DNA of 64,000 bases. Origin: Pseudarthrobacter sp. GA104 (lineage in GTDB: Bacteria > Actinomycetota > Actinomycetes > Actinomycetales > Micrococcaceae). This document shows, one piece after another, positions 26,722 to 35,401 of the stretch. Within the stretch, counting starts at the first letter, position 1. The number at the start of each line of letters is the position of its first letter. The translations under genes were made by a program, and so were the position numbers. The DNA is taken from positions 3,720,001 to 3,784,000 of the forward strand of contig NZ_WOWL01000001.1 in assembly GCF_009741265.1 (NCBI RefSeq). Direction: 5' to 3'. Under the pieces are notes generated by a model, which was given only the letters and a program-made list of their open reading frames with translations, was not told the DNA's origin and searched no databases.

Positions 26722-27785
26722 TGTCCGTCTCCAATGGTGCTGATGAGTGCCAGTCCTTCGCTTGCGGCTTTTTTGCTGGGTGACATGACAAACGCGAATG
26801 CGTTGGCGTTCTTCTGGGCATCGCTGCCAAAGACATTTTCGCTGAACGAGCGGCCCAGCCGGCTCAGGGCCGGTTCCGAGTACTCCCTGCAGACGTGCAG
26901 GTAAATGACAGTGCCCAGGGCATATCCGGAGCGCCCATCCAACGATTGGACGACTGAGGTTGATGAGGCTTCTACATCGCCCGTACTGACAGCGTCTACC
27001 ACCGAGGAGGCTTGCAGCCTCCGGGGCTTCCCGTCGAACATCAGTTGGGCTGCAGTAAACCTGTTGCCGATAATGCTTCCATCGAGAATGGAGAGGCCAC
27101 CATTCGTATCGTCAAGTTTGTCCGCAAGAGCCAGCGGCGGCGACGACGACTGCCCGACTACGTCGGCTGGCCAGCGGTCTTCATGCTCGGGATCCCAATC
27201 GGTGCCTGTCCGCTCACTGATGTAGTTGTTGACGGGCCGCACTGTATCCGACGGCCCTTCCGGAACAAGAACAGTGATTGCCAGGTCCGGCAACGCAATT
27301 CCAGGGTTCAGCTCAGCCAGCCTCGAATCGTTCCATCGCGTGATTTCCCCGCGCAGTATGGCTGCGAGGGTTCGAGGGTCCAGCACAAGGTCATTTACGC
27401 CTTTGATCTTGACCGCAACACCTACCGGCAGGACTCCGGCTGCCAGCGATAATGCGCCCTTATCAGTGCACATACCGCGCACCGCTGCAGCCTCCCGCTC
27501 AGGCAGCGGAGCAGAAGTGATTGCAAAGTGCGCTTGTCCGTCCTCGAACGCCTTGAGCCCCGCCGCGGAACCATCGGGCGAGAAGCTGACCGAAGTGCCC
27601 TTGACCGCGCTGCCCCATGCCAAACCCCAAGCGCTGACGGCTCCCTGCCCGGCGTTGCTGCCGATGCCGGTAAGAGCGCCCTGGATGGTTCCGGGGGGAG
27701 TGGTGGAGCACGAGGTTAGGGTGAAGAGCCCCGACAGTAAAGCGGCGGCCAGGAGACGGGATGTTCGGCGGGAAACAGGAATCAC
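26718..27785 (-). CDS. PstS-like substrate-binding lipoprotein
   Basis: The 355-residue protein has a lipoprotein signal (hydrophobic core ending LFTLTSC, Cys about residue 26) and a PBP_like/PstS-type fold. Sequence signs are GSNAGQGAVSAWGLAWG, DLVLDPRTLAAILRGEITRWND, and a C-terminal region typical of phosphate-binding proteins. No pstC, pstA or pstB gene is nearby. Instead it sits inside a surface-glycan operon, between a DUF6541 membrane protein and a DUF2142 membrane protein, with which it shares a four-base ATGA overlap. The sequence does not show whether it binds phosphate. A structural or sensing role at the wall, using the PstS fold, is possible. Confidence 0.85.
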   Translation of the reverse strand: MIPVSRRTSRLLAAALLSGLFTLTSCSTTPPGTIQGALTGIGSNAGQGAVSAWGLAWGSAVKGTSVSFSPDGSAAGLKAFEDGQAHFAITSAPLPEREAAAVRGMCTDKGALSLAAGVLPVGVAVKIKGVNDLVLDPRTLAAILRGEITRWNDSRLAELNPGIALPDLAITVLVPEGPSDTVRPVNNYISERTGTDWDPEHEDRWPADVVGQSSSPPLALADKLDDTNGGLSILDGSIIGNRFTAAQLMFDGKPRRLQASSVVDAVSTGDVEASSTSVVQSLDGRSGYALGTVIYLHVCREYSEPALSRLGRSFSENVFGSDAQKNANAFAFVMSPSKKAASEGLALISTIGDGQ

Positions 27786-27852
27786 CTGTCCAGCCTAATG
27801 CCGACGCGGAGCAGGTACGGGCAGGCTGATGTCTCCCGGCAGTTGCCCATGG

Positions 27853-29829
27853 TCATGGGCAGGCCGTGATCCGGTAAAGTTTGGCCCCGTCACCTTGTGA
27901 ATCTACAAGGTCAAGCCCCTGGACGTCACTTATGTCGGTTACACCGGGATAGGTTTCGGATCCCGGCAAATCGATCAGGTACTGCGATCCAAAGTCCAAA
28001 ACGTATTGCACATTCTTTTTCTTCAACGCGCTGCAGACGGCTTCGTTGTCCGGAGCTTCCTTCAGTTCTCGGTCGATAAGCAATGTGTCAGCGTCCTTCT
28101 CCGCAAACAGATGAGCCGTCAGTACCCGCCGGTTCGCATAAGCGTAGGCCAAAGAGCTGCCGTTCCAGGGGTTATCGGCGATGACTGCATCCGGAGGAAC
28201 CTGACTGGGGATTCGTTTCAACAACGCCAACTCGTCAGGAGTCAACAAGTCGGATCCAGCGTCGAACCGATAGACGGTGGCGGCGCCGGCGATATAGTGC
28301 GACAAGGGGCCAGCGACAGTTGCGAGCGCAGCGAAGGCAAAGGCCGTAATGGTTGCCATTGCAGTTGCCCCGGTGTGTGAGCGCCAACGAAACCGGTGTC
28401 CGATCACGCGCTGGAGTTTGAAGGCCGCGGCGGAAGCGCGCCAGGAATCCCATATGCGCAGTCCGCCGACCACGGCAAGCGGCGTCGCGAACAGCGGCAG
28501 GAGAGCCGCCAGCCGGTAGGTGTCCTGGTACCAGGTCCCCACCAGAGCGTCCCTAAGGGCGCTCTCAGGCAGTGATGCTGCCACGACATAGAGCGCCCCG
28601 ACGATGGCATAACAGGCGGCGAGCCAACGGAGGCTGCCCATCCGGAAGACCGTGAGCAATCCCGCGATGGACAGGACCGAGACCACCACAGCCGGGATGG
28701 CTGACTGCATCGGGCTCATTGTCAGGATCTCACCGACGGCGGCACCCGGCTTAACGGATGGTCCCCAGTTGTCGTACGGAGCAGGGCGGAGCTTGAACCA
28801 GAGGGCGGCTGCAACAACAACAACGGCCAACGTCCCGGCAATAAGCAGCCAGGCCCGTCGCGGGTCAGGTTGCCGCAGTTTAGCCCGCTCAGCAAGCCGC
28901 CACCACAGCAGGGCAGCGATCGGAAAACCAGCAGCCATAGTGGTGTTAATGGAACTGGTGTGGGCGAAGGCAAGGCCCGCCATCGCGATGGCGAGCGCAC
29001 AGGTCCAGCTCCGCAGCGGATCCGTACGGGTCCGTCCGAGCCGTGCCAGCCCGGCCAGGGCAGTGATGGCGGCGGGCATCATGCTAATTGCCAGGGCGTA
29101 GGGGAACAACGGTCCCCAGACGATCATAAGGAACGGGAACGCCACCTGTGTCCCGGCGACAACGGCTGCAAGGATAAGCGCAGCGGGCCTTCTCGAAACG
29201 GTCTTTGCCACCAGAAAAAAGCAGGAAGCGGGCCACAGAACAGCTGCTACGACCAGATTCAGTGCATTTTGCGCTGTAGGGATATCGACGGCGGCCAACT
29301 GCACCAGTAAGGCGGCAAAAGAATGCCATGCCGCCGGATAGACAGCATCCAAGCCGCTCACCCCCTGGATAGAAGCAAGGTTCAGCGAGGAAGCATTGCC
29401 GGTGTCGAGGATGAACCGGATGGCGTTGAGGTGAAAGACGTTATCGAATACCTGTGAGGGATGCTCAGGTGAGCCGACCAGCTGGATGAAGCGCCAGGTT
29501 ATCGGAACAGAAGCCAGGGCGATGGCAGCGAAGGGGAGACACTGCCGCCATGACGGGATCCGGGGCATTCGCCACGGAATGCCCCGTGTAATCACCAGTG
29601 CGGCCGCGGCAATCAGGGCGCTCACCAGCAGAAACGGCAGGACACTCCAAGGGATCCCCAGTTGTCCGGCAATGACACCCGCAAGGCCTGCGGCCGCCGT
29701 CGAATGCAATGGTGCAAGACCAAGGACAGCACCCGGGCGGAATTTCAGGCAGCTGGCAATCAGGGCTCCGGGGACGTACAGCAGGAGGGCTGCCAAAACC
29801 ACCACCGGGAGGAAGCCGATCCATATCAT
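27853..29829 (-). CDS. DUF6541-family multi-spanning membrane protein
   Basis: The 658-residue protein has around a dozen membrane helices and a C-terminal extracytoplasmic domain of about 130 residues. That domain begins near DLLTPDELALLKRIPSQVPPD and ends LYRITACP. The pattern fits DUF6541, an actinobacterial family found in glycan loci and thought to have a GT-C-like fold. The first luminal loop has GSPEHPSQVFDNVFHLNAIR, with acidic and His residues where such enzymes place catalytic ones. Its ATG overlaps the flippase stop by four bases (ATGA). Function is inferred: likely transfer or polymerisation of lipid-linked sugars outside the membrane. Confidence 0.82.
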   Translation of the reverse strand: MIWIGFLPVVVLAALLLYVPGALIASCLKFRPGAVLGLAPLHSTAAAGLAGVIAGQLGIPWSVLPFLLVSALIAAAALVITRGIPWRMPRIPSWRQCLPFAAIALASVPITWRFIQLVGSPEHPSQVFDNVFHLNAIRFILDTGNASSLNLASIQGVSGLDAVYPAAWHSFAALLVQLAAVDIPTAQNALNLVVAAVLWPASCFFLVAKTVSRRPAALILAAVVAGTQVAFPFLMIVWGPLFPYALAISMMPAAITALAGLARLGRTRTDPLRSWTCALAIAMAGLAFAHTSSINTTMAAGFPIAALLWWRLAERAKLRQPDPRRAWLLIAGTLAVVVVAAALWFKLRPAPYDNWGPSVKPGAAVGEILTMSPMQSAIPAVVVSVLSIAGLLTVFRMGSLRWLAACYAIVGALYVVAASLPESALRDALVGTWYQDTYRLAALLPLFATPLAVVGGLRIWDSWRASAAAFKLQRVIGHRFRWRSHTGATAMATITAFAFAALATVAGPLSHYIAGAATVYRFDAGSDLLTPDELALLKRIPSQVPPDAVIADNPWNGSSLAYAYANRRVLTAHLFAEKDADTLLIDRELKEAPDNEAVCSALKKKNVQYVLDFGSQYLIDLPGSETYPGVTDISDVQGLDLVDSQGDGAKLYRITACP

Positions 29830-31058
29830 GGAGTCACTCCCTCCACCTTGTCCTCCGGGGCTTTGGCCCGGATGAGCCGCAAAACGGCTGCGAACTGAAT
29901 TGCGGTGACCAGGATTTCACCTATCGCCAGGCCAAGGGCCCCGCCTTGGCCGCCCATCAGTCCGGCCAGGACAATCATGGCGGGGAGGCCCACAACGGCA
30001 CCGGCGATGGTACTGGTGAACACGACCCGCATCTGCTTGGCCGGAACCAGCCAATGGGCGCCAGTAGAGGTTGTGACACATACCAGGAGGAATGACAGGC
30101 CAAACCAGAAGCACGTCCAAAAGTCCGCAGCCAGTGCCGCGCCAAAAAGCAGCGTGCTGGCCCAAGGCCCGAGGAGGGCCATGATCAGCCACCCGGCGGT
30201 ACCAAGTCCGGACAGGGCCACCAGCGAAAACTTCCGCCTCTGACGGTGGTCCGTACCAAACTCGCTGACCCAGCCCTGCAGGCTGTTGCCCAACGCGGCA
30301 GTAGCCAGTTGACCGATCCGGTACAGCTTCTCGGCCGACACAAAGGCGGCCAGGCCGGTTGCCGACGCAGCAAACTGAACCACCAGTACAGGCGTTGAAG
30401 CGTAAGCTCCGGCGGCTACAGTGATTCCTGCGCCTGCCCGCAATCCCCAGATTTCCCTGAAAACAACCGGTAGGGACAGGCCCCTGTAATCCTGGCGGTC
30501 GGAGTGGTTCTTGTTGAACCAAAAAGTTCCTGTCAGGCCCAGCACCAGCAATGCCAGCGGGTAGAGATAGATCTCACCCGTCGCGAAAATCAGCGGTATC
30601 ACTCCGAGCGTCGCTGCCATCCTCGGCAGGACGTCGTACTTGGCTATCCGGCCGGCGTGTCCGGTCGCGATGCAGTACCAGGCCGGCGTCAGGCCCGCCG
30701 CCGCCTGGGCGCAGGCCATCAGGAATGCGACCGGGAACTGGCTGGTGCCGCTAGCGAACCCCAGGGCGAGCGCCATCAGGGGCACAGAGCAAACGAACAT
30801 GAACGAGCGGGTGACAAAGCTGACGGCATAATGCCGGCGCCGCACGCTTTCCTCGCTGGCTGACGCGACGGCGGCGGGTCCCGTGAGGGGCCAGCCGAGC
30901 CCGATGACAATGGCGGCAATGGCGCCTACGGCCTGCCCGACAGCCAAAGAGTTCCACGCCGGAGCGCCGCCCACCCTTGCAATGATTGGCAGGAGGATGA
31001 AGGAGGCCAGCGAGGCGAGCAAGGGTAACCCGGCGAACGCCGCGATCCTTTTGATCAT
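29826..31058 (-). CDS. Polysaccharide flippase (Wzx/MATE-like)
   Basis: The 410-residue protein has about twelve hydrophobic helices and little else, matching the MOP/PST class of flippases that move lipid-linked oligosaccharides across the membrane. The first helix, IAAFAGLPLLASLASFILLPIIARVGG, resembles Wzx N-termini. Its stop overlaps the DUF6541 start, and it lies 30 bases from the upstream GT-B-like gene on the same strand. The presence of GT2 rhamnosyltransferase-like genes upstream makes export of a rhamnose-containing repeat unit likely. The substrate cannot be read from sequence. Confidence 0.85.
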   Translation of the reverse strand: MIKRIAAFAGLPLLASLASFILLPIIARVGGAPAWNSLAVGQAVGAIAAIVIGLGWPLTGPAAVASASEESVRRRHYAVSFVTRSFMFVCSVPLMALALGFASGTSQFPVAFLMACAQAAAGLTPAWYCIATGHAGRIAKYDVLPRMAATLGVIPLIFATGEIYLYPLALLVLGLTGTFWFNKNHSDRQDYRGLSLPVVFREIWGLRAGAGITVAAGAYASTPVLVVQFAASATGLAAFVSAEKLYRIGQLATAALGNSLQGWVSEFGTDHRQRRKFSLVALSGLGTAGWLIMALLGPWASTLLFGAALAADFWTCFWFGLSFLLVCVTTSTGAHWLVPAKQMRVVFTSTIAGAVVGLPAMIVLAGLMGGQGGALGLAIGEILVTAIQFAAVLRLIRAKAPEDKVEGVTP

Positions 31059-31088
31059 GCCGTCGCTGCTCCGGGGTTGGCTGGTTTG

Positions 31089-32132
31089 CTATAGGTAGTC
31101 ATACGCGTCCTTGCCAAGCCGGCCGTTCACGAACACGTCTTCAACCTCCCGCTTGAACCGGGAACGTTCATTCAGGATGGTTGCCCGGTAGGTGTCCTGT
31201 TTTGCCACTTCAACATCGAAGTTTTCGATGAGCCGTGGCAGCATCCCCACGGCTGTTGCCACCTCTTCGTCGCCGGGGGTGATCTTGTGCTCCCAGGGGA
31301 TGGGGACGTCGGCATAGAAAGCACCTGAGCCCCGGCGGGCAACGACGGTGAGGGCGCCGGACAACGTGGCTTCGCGGGGCATGCGGTCCTTGCCAGGGTG
31401 ATGACCCAGGTCCAGGTATACGCCGCAGCCCTGGAGGGTTTCGACGACTTCCGCCCGGGTCATTCCTACGATGGGACGCCATTCCAAGGAAGGAGGGCAT
31501 TGGGCCTTGACGGCTTCGATGATGTGCCCACCCTTGGCGGGGTTGTACGTGACCATGTTGCGGTTGCGCTGAAGGGCTGTGGTCCCCTGGAACTCGTCCG
31601 TTGGTGTGTAATCGGAGATGAGTGAGGGTACGACGTCCAGGCGCGTGGCGATAAAGGCCCAGGCATAGGACGACTGCACCAAATGGACAACGTCACGGTC
31701 CTTCCGAAGGGACTCCGGATTAACGCGGTTCTTCCACATCCGGGCATAGGGAAAGGCGGTTTCGCGTGCCTTCTTCAAAAGGCCGGCCTGGTTGCGGTGC
31801 CACATCCGTTCGGCCATGAACGTCAGGGAATTGTCGATGCTGAGCCACCAGCACATCCGCCGGGCGTGCTTCACTTTCGACATCTCAAAAACATAGGTTT
31901 CCGGGAAAACCACCGTGTTCCCGGGCGCATCCACGATTTCAGGGGCTTCCGGTGCGTCATAGATGTTGTACTGTTCCACCCGCGGGTTCCGGGCCGTGTG
32001 GGGATGCGGGACGAGAAAGGCATCCTGGCCAAGCTCGCGCAGCATGTCGACGAGCTGGTGGAGGGCTTCCGGCCCCCCGGTCCTGAGTCCCTTGTGGTAG
32101 AGGACGAAGATGGTTCCTGAGTTGGTGGTCAT
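31089..32132 (-). CDS. Putative GT-B-fold glycosyltransferase
   Basis: The 347-residue protein is not a confident match to a named family, but its layout resembles GT4-like enzymes. An N-terminal strand (IFVLYHKGLRTGGPEALHQL) has the Gly-rich turn near the acceptor site. A C-terminal nucleotide-sugar region includes GVYLDLGHHPGKDRMPREA and SGALTVVARRGSGAF, like the E-rich donor loop. No membrane segment is present. It lies in the seven-gene minus-strand operon between a GT2 gene and the flippase. I would treat it as a probable glycosyltransferase of unknown sugar specificity; an alternative is a capsule-modifying enzyme of similar fold. Confidence 0.65.
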   Translation of the reverse strand: MTTNSGTIFVLYHKGLRTGGPEALHQLVDMLRELGQDAFLVPHPHTARNPRVEQYNIYDAPEAPEIVDAPGNTVVFPETYVFEMSKVKHARRMCWWLSIDNSLTFMAERMWHRNQAGLLKKARETAFPYARMWKNRVNPESLRKDRDVVHLVQSSYAWAFIATRLDVVPSLISDYTPTDEFQGTTALQRNRNMVTYNPAKGGHIIEAVKAQCPPSLEWRPIVGMTRAEVVETLQGCGVYLDLGHHPGKDRMPREATLSGALTVVARRGSGAFYADVPIPWEHKITPGDEEVATAVGMLPRLIENFDVEVAKQDTYRATILNERSRFKREVEDVFVNGRLGKDAYDYL

Positions 32133-32189
32133 GGGTGTCTTTCGATCTCGGCCGGGCCAGGGGGTTGCCCTGAGTACTGGGATTCTTCC

Positions 32190-33125
32190 TTAGCGCAGGC
32201 GGGCGGCGAGGGCGTCGTCTATCTTGCCCATCTTCTGACGGAGCGCATCGCGGACACCTGCCACGGCCGCGACGAAATGCTTCCGCCTATTGGGGCCAAA
32301 TCCAAAGCGGACAACGTTGCTTTGGATTTCCATGTAAATCCTGCGAAGCACCCACGTTGGCTGTTTCATCGCATACCGGCGGGCAAGGATGAGTGAATTG
32401 CGGGTGATGTAGTAAACACGGAACGGCGCGTGGTAGTAGACGAACAGCTTCTTTGAGCCGACGCGGGCATGCCATCCCAGAATTTTCATGGGGCGCGCAC
32501 TGCCAAGGCTGTGCTCCAGGTTGCATCCCCGTCCCGCGAGGGCACGGAGTCCATGCTCGCGTAGGCGGGCATTGAATTCAGAGTCCACGCAGTCGATGAA
32601 AAAGCCCTCGTCAAAGAACCCAACGACATTGAAGACGCTTGTCCGTACCAAGCTGCCGCTGGTCATGGGGTCGAAGATCTGGGCTTCCTGCCGATCGCCC
32701 CAGGTGGGCAGTGGAATATGGTTATGTGACTCCGCGCACACCATGCCCACGCTTCGAGGGTCGCGGGAGGAAGCCGCGGTTTCGAGTGCGGACGTGACGT
32801 AATCGCCGGTAAAGCGGGAGTCCTGGTCCATGGTGACGATCCACTCCGGACCCCACCGCTCCACTGCTTCCTTGATTCCAACATTCAGTGCCCGTGCTAT
32901 GCCGGAGTTAGTGCTCAGCCGTACCACGATTGCGCCGGCGTCCTCCATCTCCGCCAGCGCCTGTGAAACGTCGCCCGGCGAGCCGTCGTCGACGACCACA
33001 ACGTGGGAGACGAAGCGCAGCAGCCATTTGACGTTGGAGACGTTTTCCGGACCTGGGTTGTATGCGGAAACGACCCCGCACACGTCCTGGTGCGGTTCTT
33101 TGGCTTCAAAGTCTGCAGGCGCCAT
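32190..33125 (-). CDS. GT2 glycosyltransferase, rhamnosyltransferase-like
   Basis: The 311-residue product from the ATG at 33125 has a GT-A core with VVDDGS near residue 47 and MDQDSRF near residue 104, the DQDS motif seen in many rhamnosyltransferases. It also has GFFDEGFFIDCVDSEFNARL, typical of the acceptor/catalytic region. An upstream extension of 67 codons in the same frame overlaps the previous gene and is rejected. ATG and the previous stop share one base (TAATG), so translation is coupled. It probably adds a rhamnosyl unit from dTDP-rhamnose, whose synthesis genes lie 4 kb away. The acceptor is unknown. Confidence 0.85.
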   Translation of the reverse strand: MAPADFEAKEPHQDVCGVVSAYNPGPENVSNVKWLLRFVSHVVVVDDGSPGDVSQALAEMEDAGAIVVRLSTNSGIARALNVGIKEAVERWGPEWIVTMDQDSRFTGDYVTSALETAASSRDPRSVGMVCAESHNHIPLPTWGDRQEAQIFDPMTSGSLVRTSVFNVVGFFDEGFFIDCVDSEFNARLREHGLRALAGRGCNLEHSLGSARPMKILGWHARVGSKKLFVYYHAPFRVYYITRNSLILARRYAMKQPTWVLRRIYMEIQSNVVRFGFGPNRRKHFVAAVAGVRDALRQKMGKIDDALAARLR

Positions 33126-33886
33126 TACTGCGCCGTCCTGGCGTGGCGAAAGCGTCGTCGTACAGCCTCGACAACGTTGCGGAGGAACGCGATACGTGCC
33201 CGGACTATCTTTGAGGCGGAGCGGATGCCGTGAGGGGTCAGGTTCCCGCCGTGCAGTCGGTGAAGGATGGTGTCTTCTTCCATGTAGATAATGGAGCGGT
33301 TGACATTGCCCACGGTTGCCACCCACTGGTCATGTGATTCAGTCATGTACGAGGGGAAAGGCAATACCTGCTGGAGGATTTCCTGCCGGAGCGCCATGGC
33401 ACACCCCCAGTGCAACCGGTAGCCCACGACAATGCCGAGGATGTTTCGGAGGTTGTGTGTCGAGTCCTTGGAGCGCAGCCGAATTTCGTGGAACGAGCCC
33501 AGCGGACCGTCAAAGTGCCGGCAATTGCTGACAACCATGTTTTTGCCGTCCATGGCGGAGATCATGCGGTCCACCCTGCCAGGGAGCCACACGTCGTCCT
33601 GGTCGGAAAGGAATACGAATTCTCCGCGCGCCTCACCAAGGGCCCGTTCGAAAGTGCGGACGTAACCGTTGTTGCGCTCGGCCTGGATGAGCCGGATCCG
33701 CGGATCATTGATGCCGGCCACTAGCTGGGATGTCTCGTCGGTGGAGCAATCGTTGACCACTACCAACTCATCGTGCGGGCCAATTTCGCTCAGGATTGAG
33801 TCGATTTGTTCCTCTATATGGCGCGCGCCATTGTACGCCGCCATGCACACGCTCACGCGCGGCTTGGGGGCGGTTTCGGGCTCCAT
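33125..33886 (-). CDS. GT2 glycosyltransferase with DQDD motif
   Basis: The 253-residue enzyme opens with RVSVCMAAYNGARHIEEQID and has VVVNDCSTDET and FLSDQDDVWLPGR, the nucleotide and metal motifs of GT-A glycosyltransferases. The SDQDDVW form is common among alpha-L-rhamnosyltransferases. A later ESHDQWVATVG block supplies the likely catalytic Asp. It is the first gene of the minus-strand operon and shares a one-base TAATG overlap with the following GT2 gene. The 164-base region upstream is a divergent promoter shared with a plus-strand GT2. Substrate assignment is inferred from motif and neighbours. Confidence 0.87.
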   Translation of the reverse strand: MEPETAPKPRVSVCMAAYNGARHIEEQIDSILSEIGPHDELVVVNDCSTDETSQLVAGINDPRIRLIQAERNNGYVRTFERALGEARGEFVFLSDQDDVWLPGRVDRMISAMDGKNMVVSNCRHFDGPLGSFHEIRLRSKDSTHNLRNILGIVVGYRLHWGCAMALRQEILQQVLPFPSYMTESHDQWVATVGNVNRSIIYMEEDTILHRLHGGNLTPHGIRSASKIVRARIAFLRNVVEAVRRRFRHARTAQ

Positions 33887-34050
33887 CAGTTTTTCTCCTC
33901 AGGCCTCCGGGCGGTGCCAGCGGGGCGGGCAGGTCCCAAGCAGTCTAGCAAGCTGTGCCTGCCCGAATGGACGCATGCCAGTCAACTATAATCGAGGGGA
34001 CGCAGCCGCCGAGCTCTTCGCGCGGAAACCACGGAAGGAACCTCAGGTCC

Positions 34051-34932
34051 ATGACCGTTGACGTAATGTTGCCGTACTACGGCGATGTCCATCAGATGAA
34101 GCTTGCAGCCCGCAGCGTAATGAATCAGGAGAACCAGGACTGGCGGCTTGTTGTCATCGACGATGGGTACCCGGATCCTGAACCCGAACGATGGTTTTCG
34201 ACCATCACGGATCCTCGGGTTACCTACCTCAAGAACGACCAGAACCTGGGCGCAAACGGCAACTACCGCAAGGCGCTGACCCTCGTAGAAGCCCCTTACG
34301 TCGTCATTATGGGCGCCGACGACATCATGCTCCCCAACTATCTCGACGTTGTGGTGAGCGCCTTCGAAGAGTACCCAAAGGCAGACGTTGTCCAGCCGGG
34401 GGTGCAGGTAATTGATGAGCAGGGCATCGCGTGCACGCCGCTCGTGGATGCTGTAAAGAAGGTCTATGCACCCAAGACCAGTGAGCGCATCGAACTTAAG
34501 GGTGAGGCCATGGCGACAAGCCTGGTGCGTGCCGACTGGGCGTACTTCCCGTCCCTGGCATGGCGTTCAGAGACGGTCAAGCGTATCGGGTTCACCGAAG
34601 GTCTCGACGTTGTCCAAGACCTCGCCCTCTTGCTCGATATCGCCGCAGAGCACGGTTCGATGATTGTTGATCCCGTGCTGGCCTTCCTGTACCGCAGGCA
34701 CCAGGCGTCCGACTCGTCGGTGCGTGCGCTGGACGGCAGGCGTTTCGATGAGGAGCGGCGCTTCTTTCAGCAGCAGGCTGAGCGGTTCAGCCGTCTTGGC
34801 TGGAAAGGTGCCGCGCGTGCTGCGAGTTTCCACACCACCTCCCGGCTCAACGCTGTGTCGTTAATCTTCAAGTCAGTCGGGAAAGGCAAGTTCGATTCAC
34901 TGCCCCGGCTTGCGAAGCACGTCGTCAGATAG
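34051..34932 (+). CDS. GT2 family glycosyltransferase
   Basis: A 293-residue GT-A enzyme. The N-terminus TVDVMLPYYGDVHQMKLAA is followed by VVIDDGYPDPEPERWF, and MGADDIMLPNYLD carries the metal-binding Asp pair. The chosen ATG (34051) has GGAAGGA at 34033-34039. A longer frame from 33955 gives non-conserved residues and is rejected. It is the only plus-strand glycosyltransferase in this part of the cluster and is transcribed divergently from the operon at 33886. A strong bidirectional terminator follows its stop by about ten bases. The transferred sugar is unknown. Confidence 0.87.
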   Translation: MTVDVMLPYYGDVHQMKLAARSVMNQENQDWRLVVIDDGYPDPEPERWFSTITDPRVTYLKNDQNLGANGNYRKALTLVEAPYVVIMGADDIMLPNYLDVVVSAFEEYPKADVVQPGVQVIDEQGIACTPLVDAVKKVYAPKTSERIELKGEAMATSLVRADWAYFPSLAWRSETVKRIGFTEGLDVVQDLALLLDIAAEHGSMIVDPVLAFLYRRHQASDSSVRALDGRRFDEERRFFQQQAERFSRLGWKGAARAASFHTTSRLNAVSLIFKSVGKGKFDSLPRLAKHVVR

Positions 34933-34941
34933 GGAACAGCG

Positions 34942-34976
34942 AACAAAAAAGGACGCCTCGGGCGTCCTTTTTTGTT
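34942..34976. terminator. Strong bidirectional terminator
   Basis: A perfect 16-bp stem (34942-34957 with 34961-34976) with a 3-base loop begins AACAAAAAAGG and ends CCTTTTTTGTT, so it gives a U-run on either strand. It separates the GT2 gene from the converging DUF2304 gene. Confidence 0.92.
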
Positions 34977-35005
34977 GTTTCACTCACATCCGCGGCCGGG
35001 CTCTC

Positions 35006-35392
35006 CTATTGGCCGTTTTCGGGTTCCTCCCCAGACGTGGAGACCGCTTTCAGGCGGTGTCGAACATCGGCCAGGTCCGCCCTGAGAAGGGCTACTTCCT
35101 CGCAAAGGATCCGCACCTCGTCTTCAGCCTGAGACTGCTCCCTCGAGAGGTGCAGGCACACTCCCACCAGGAGGACCAGCGTCATGATGAAGAGGAGGTT
35201 TGCCGGTACCTGGATTCCGAGGAGTCCACTGGCTTTCTCCAATACGGAGGGGAAGGCCGAGAGCAGGAGGGTGCCGATACCGATCACGATCCACAGCACA
35301 GCGTACTTTTCACGCAGTTTCTGGCGGCGGAGCATTTCGAACACAAAGAACAGGATCGCCACGACGACGATGGAACCCATAAGGAGTGACAT
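35006..35392 (-). CDS. DUF2304 membrane protein
   Basis: The 128-residue protein has three hydrophobic segments (about 4-20, 32-52, 62-82) and a charged, probably coiled-coil C-terminus (about 84-115). The pattern RRQKLREKYAVLWIVIGIG is typical of DUF2304. These proteins are commonly encoded beside GT2 enzymes of the dolichol/undecaprenyl-phosphate type and may help anchor or regulate them. Here the upstream gene, nine bases away, is exactly such a GT2. The function is not known experimentally to me; a membrane partner role is inferred. Confidence 0.88.
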   Translation of the reverse strand: MSLLMGSIVVVAILFFVFEMLRRQKLREKYAVLWIVIGIGTLLLSAFPSVLEKASGLLGIQVPANLLFIMTLVLLVGVCLHLSREQSQAEDEVRILCEEVALLRADLADVRHRLKAVSTSGEEPENGQ

Positions 35393-35401
35393 GTTGAATT
35401 C

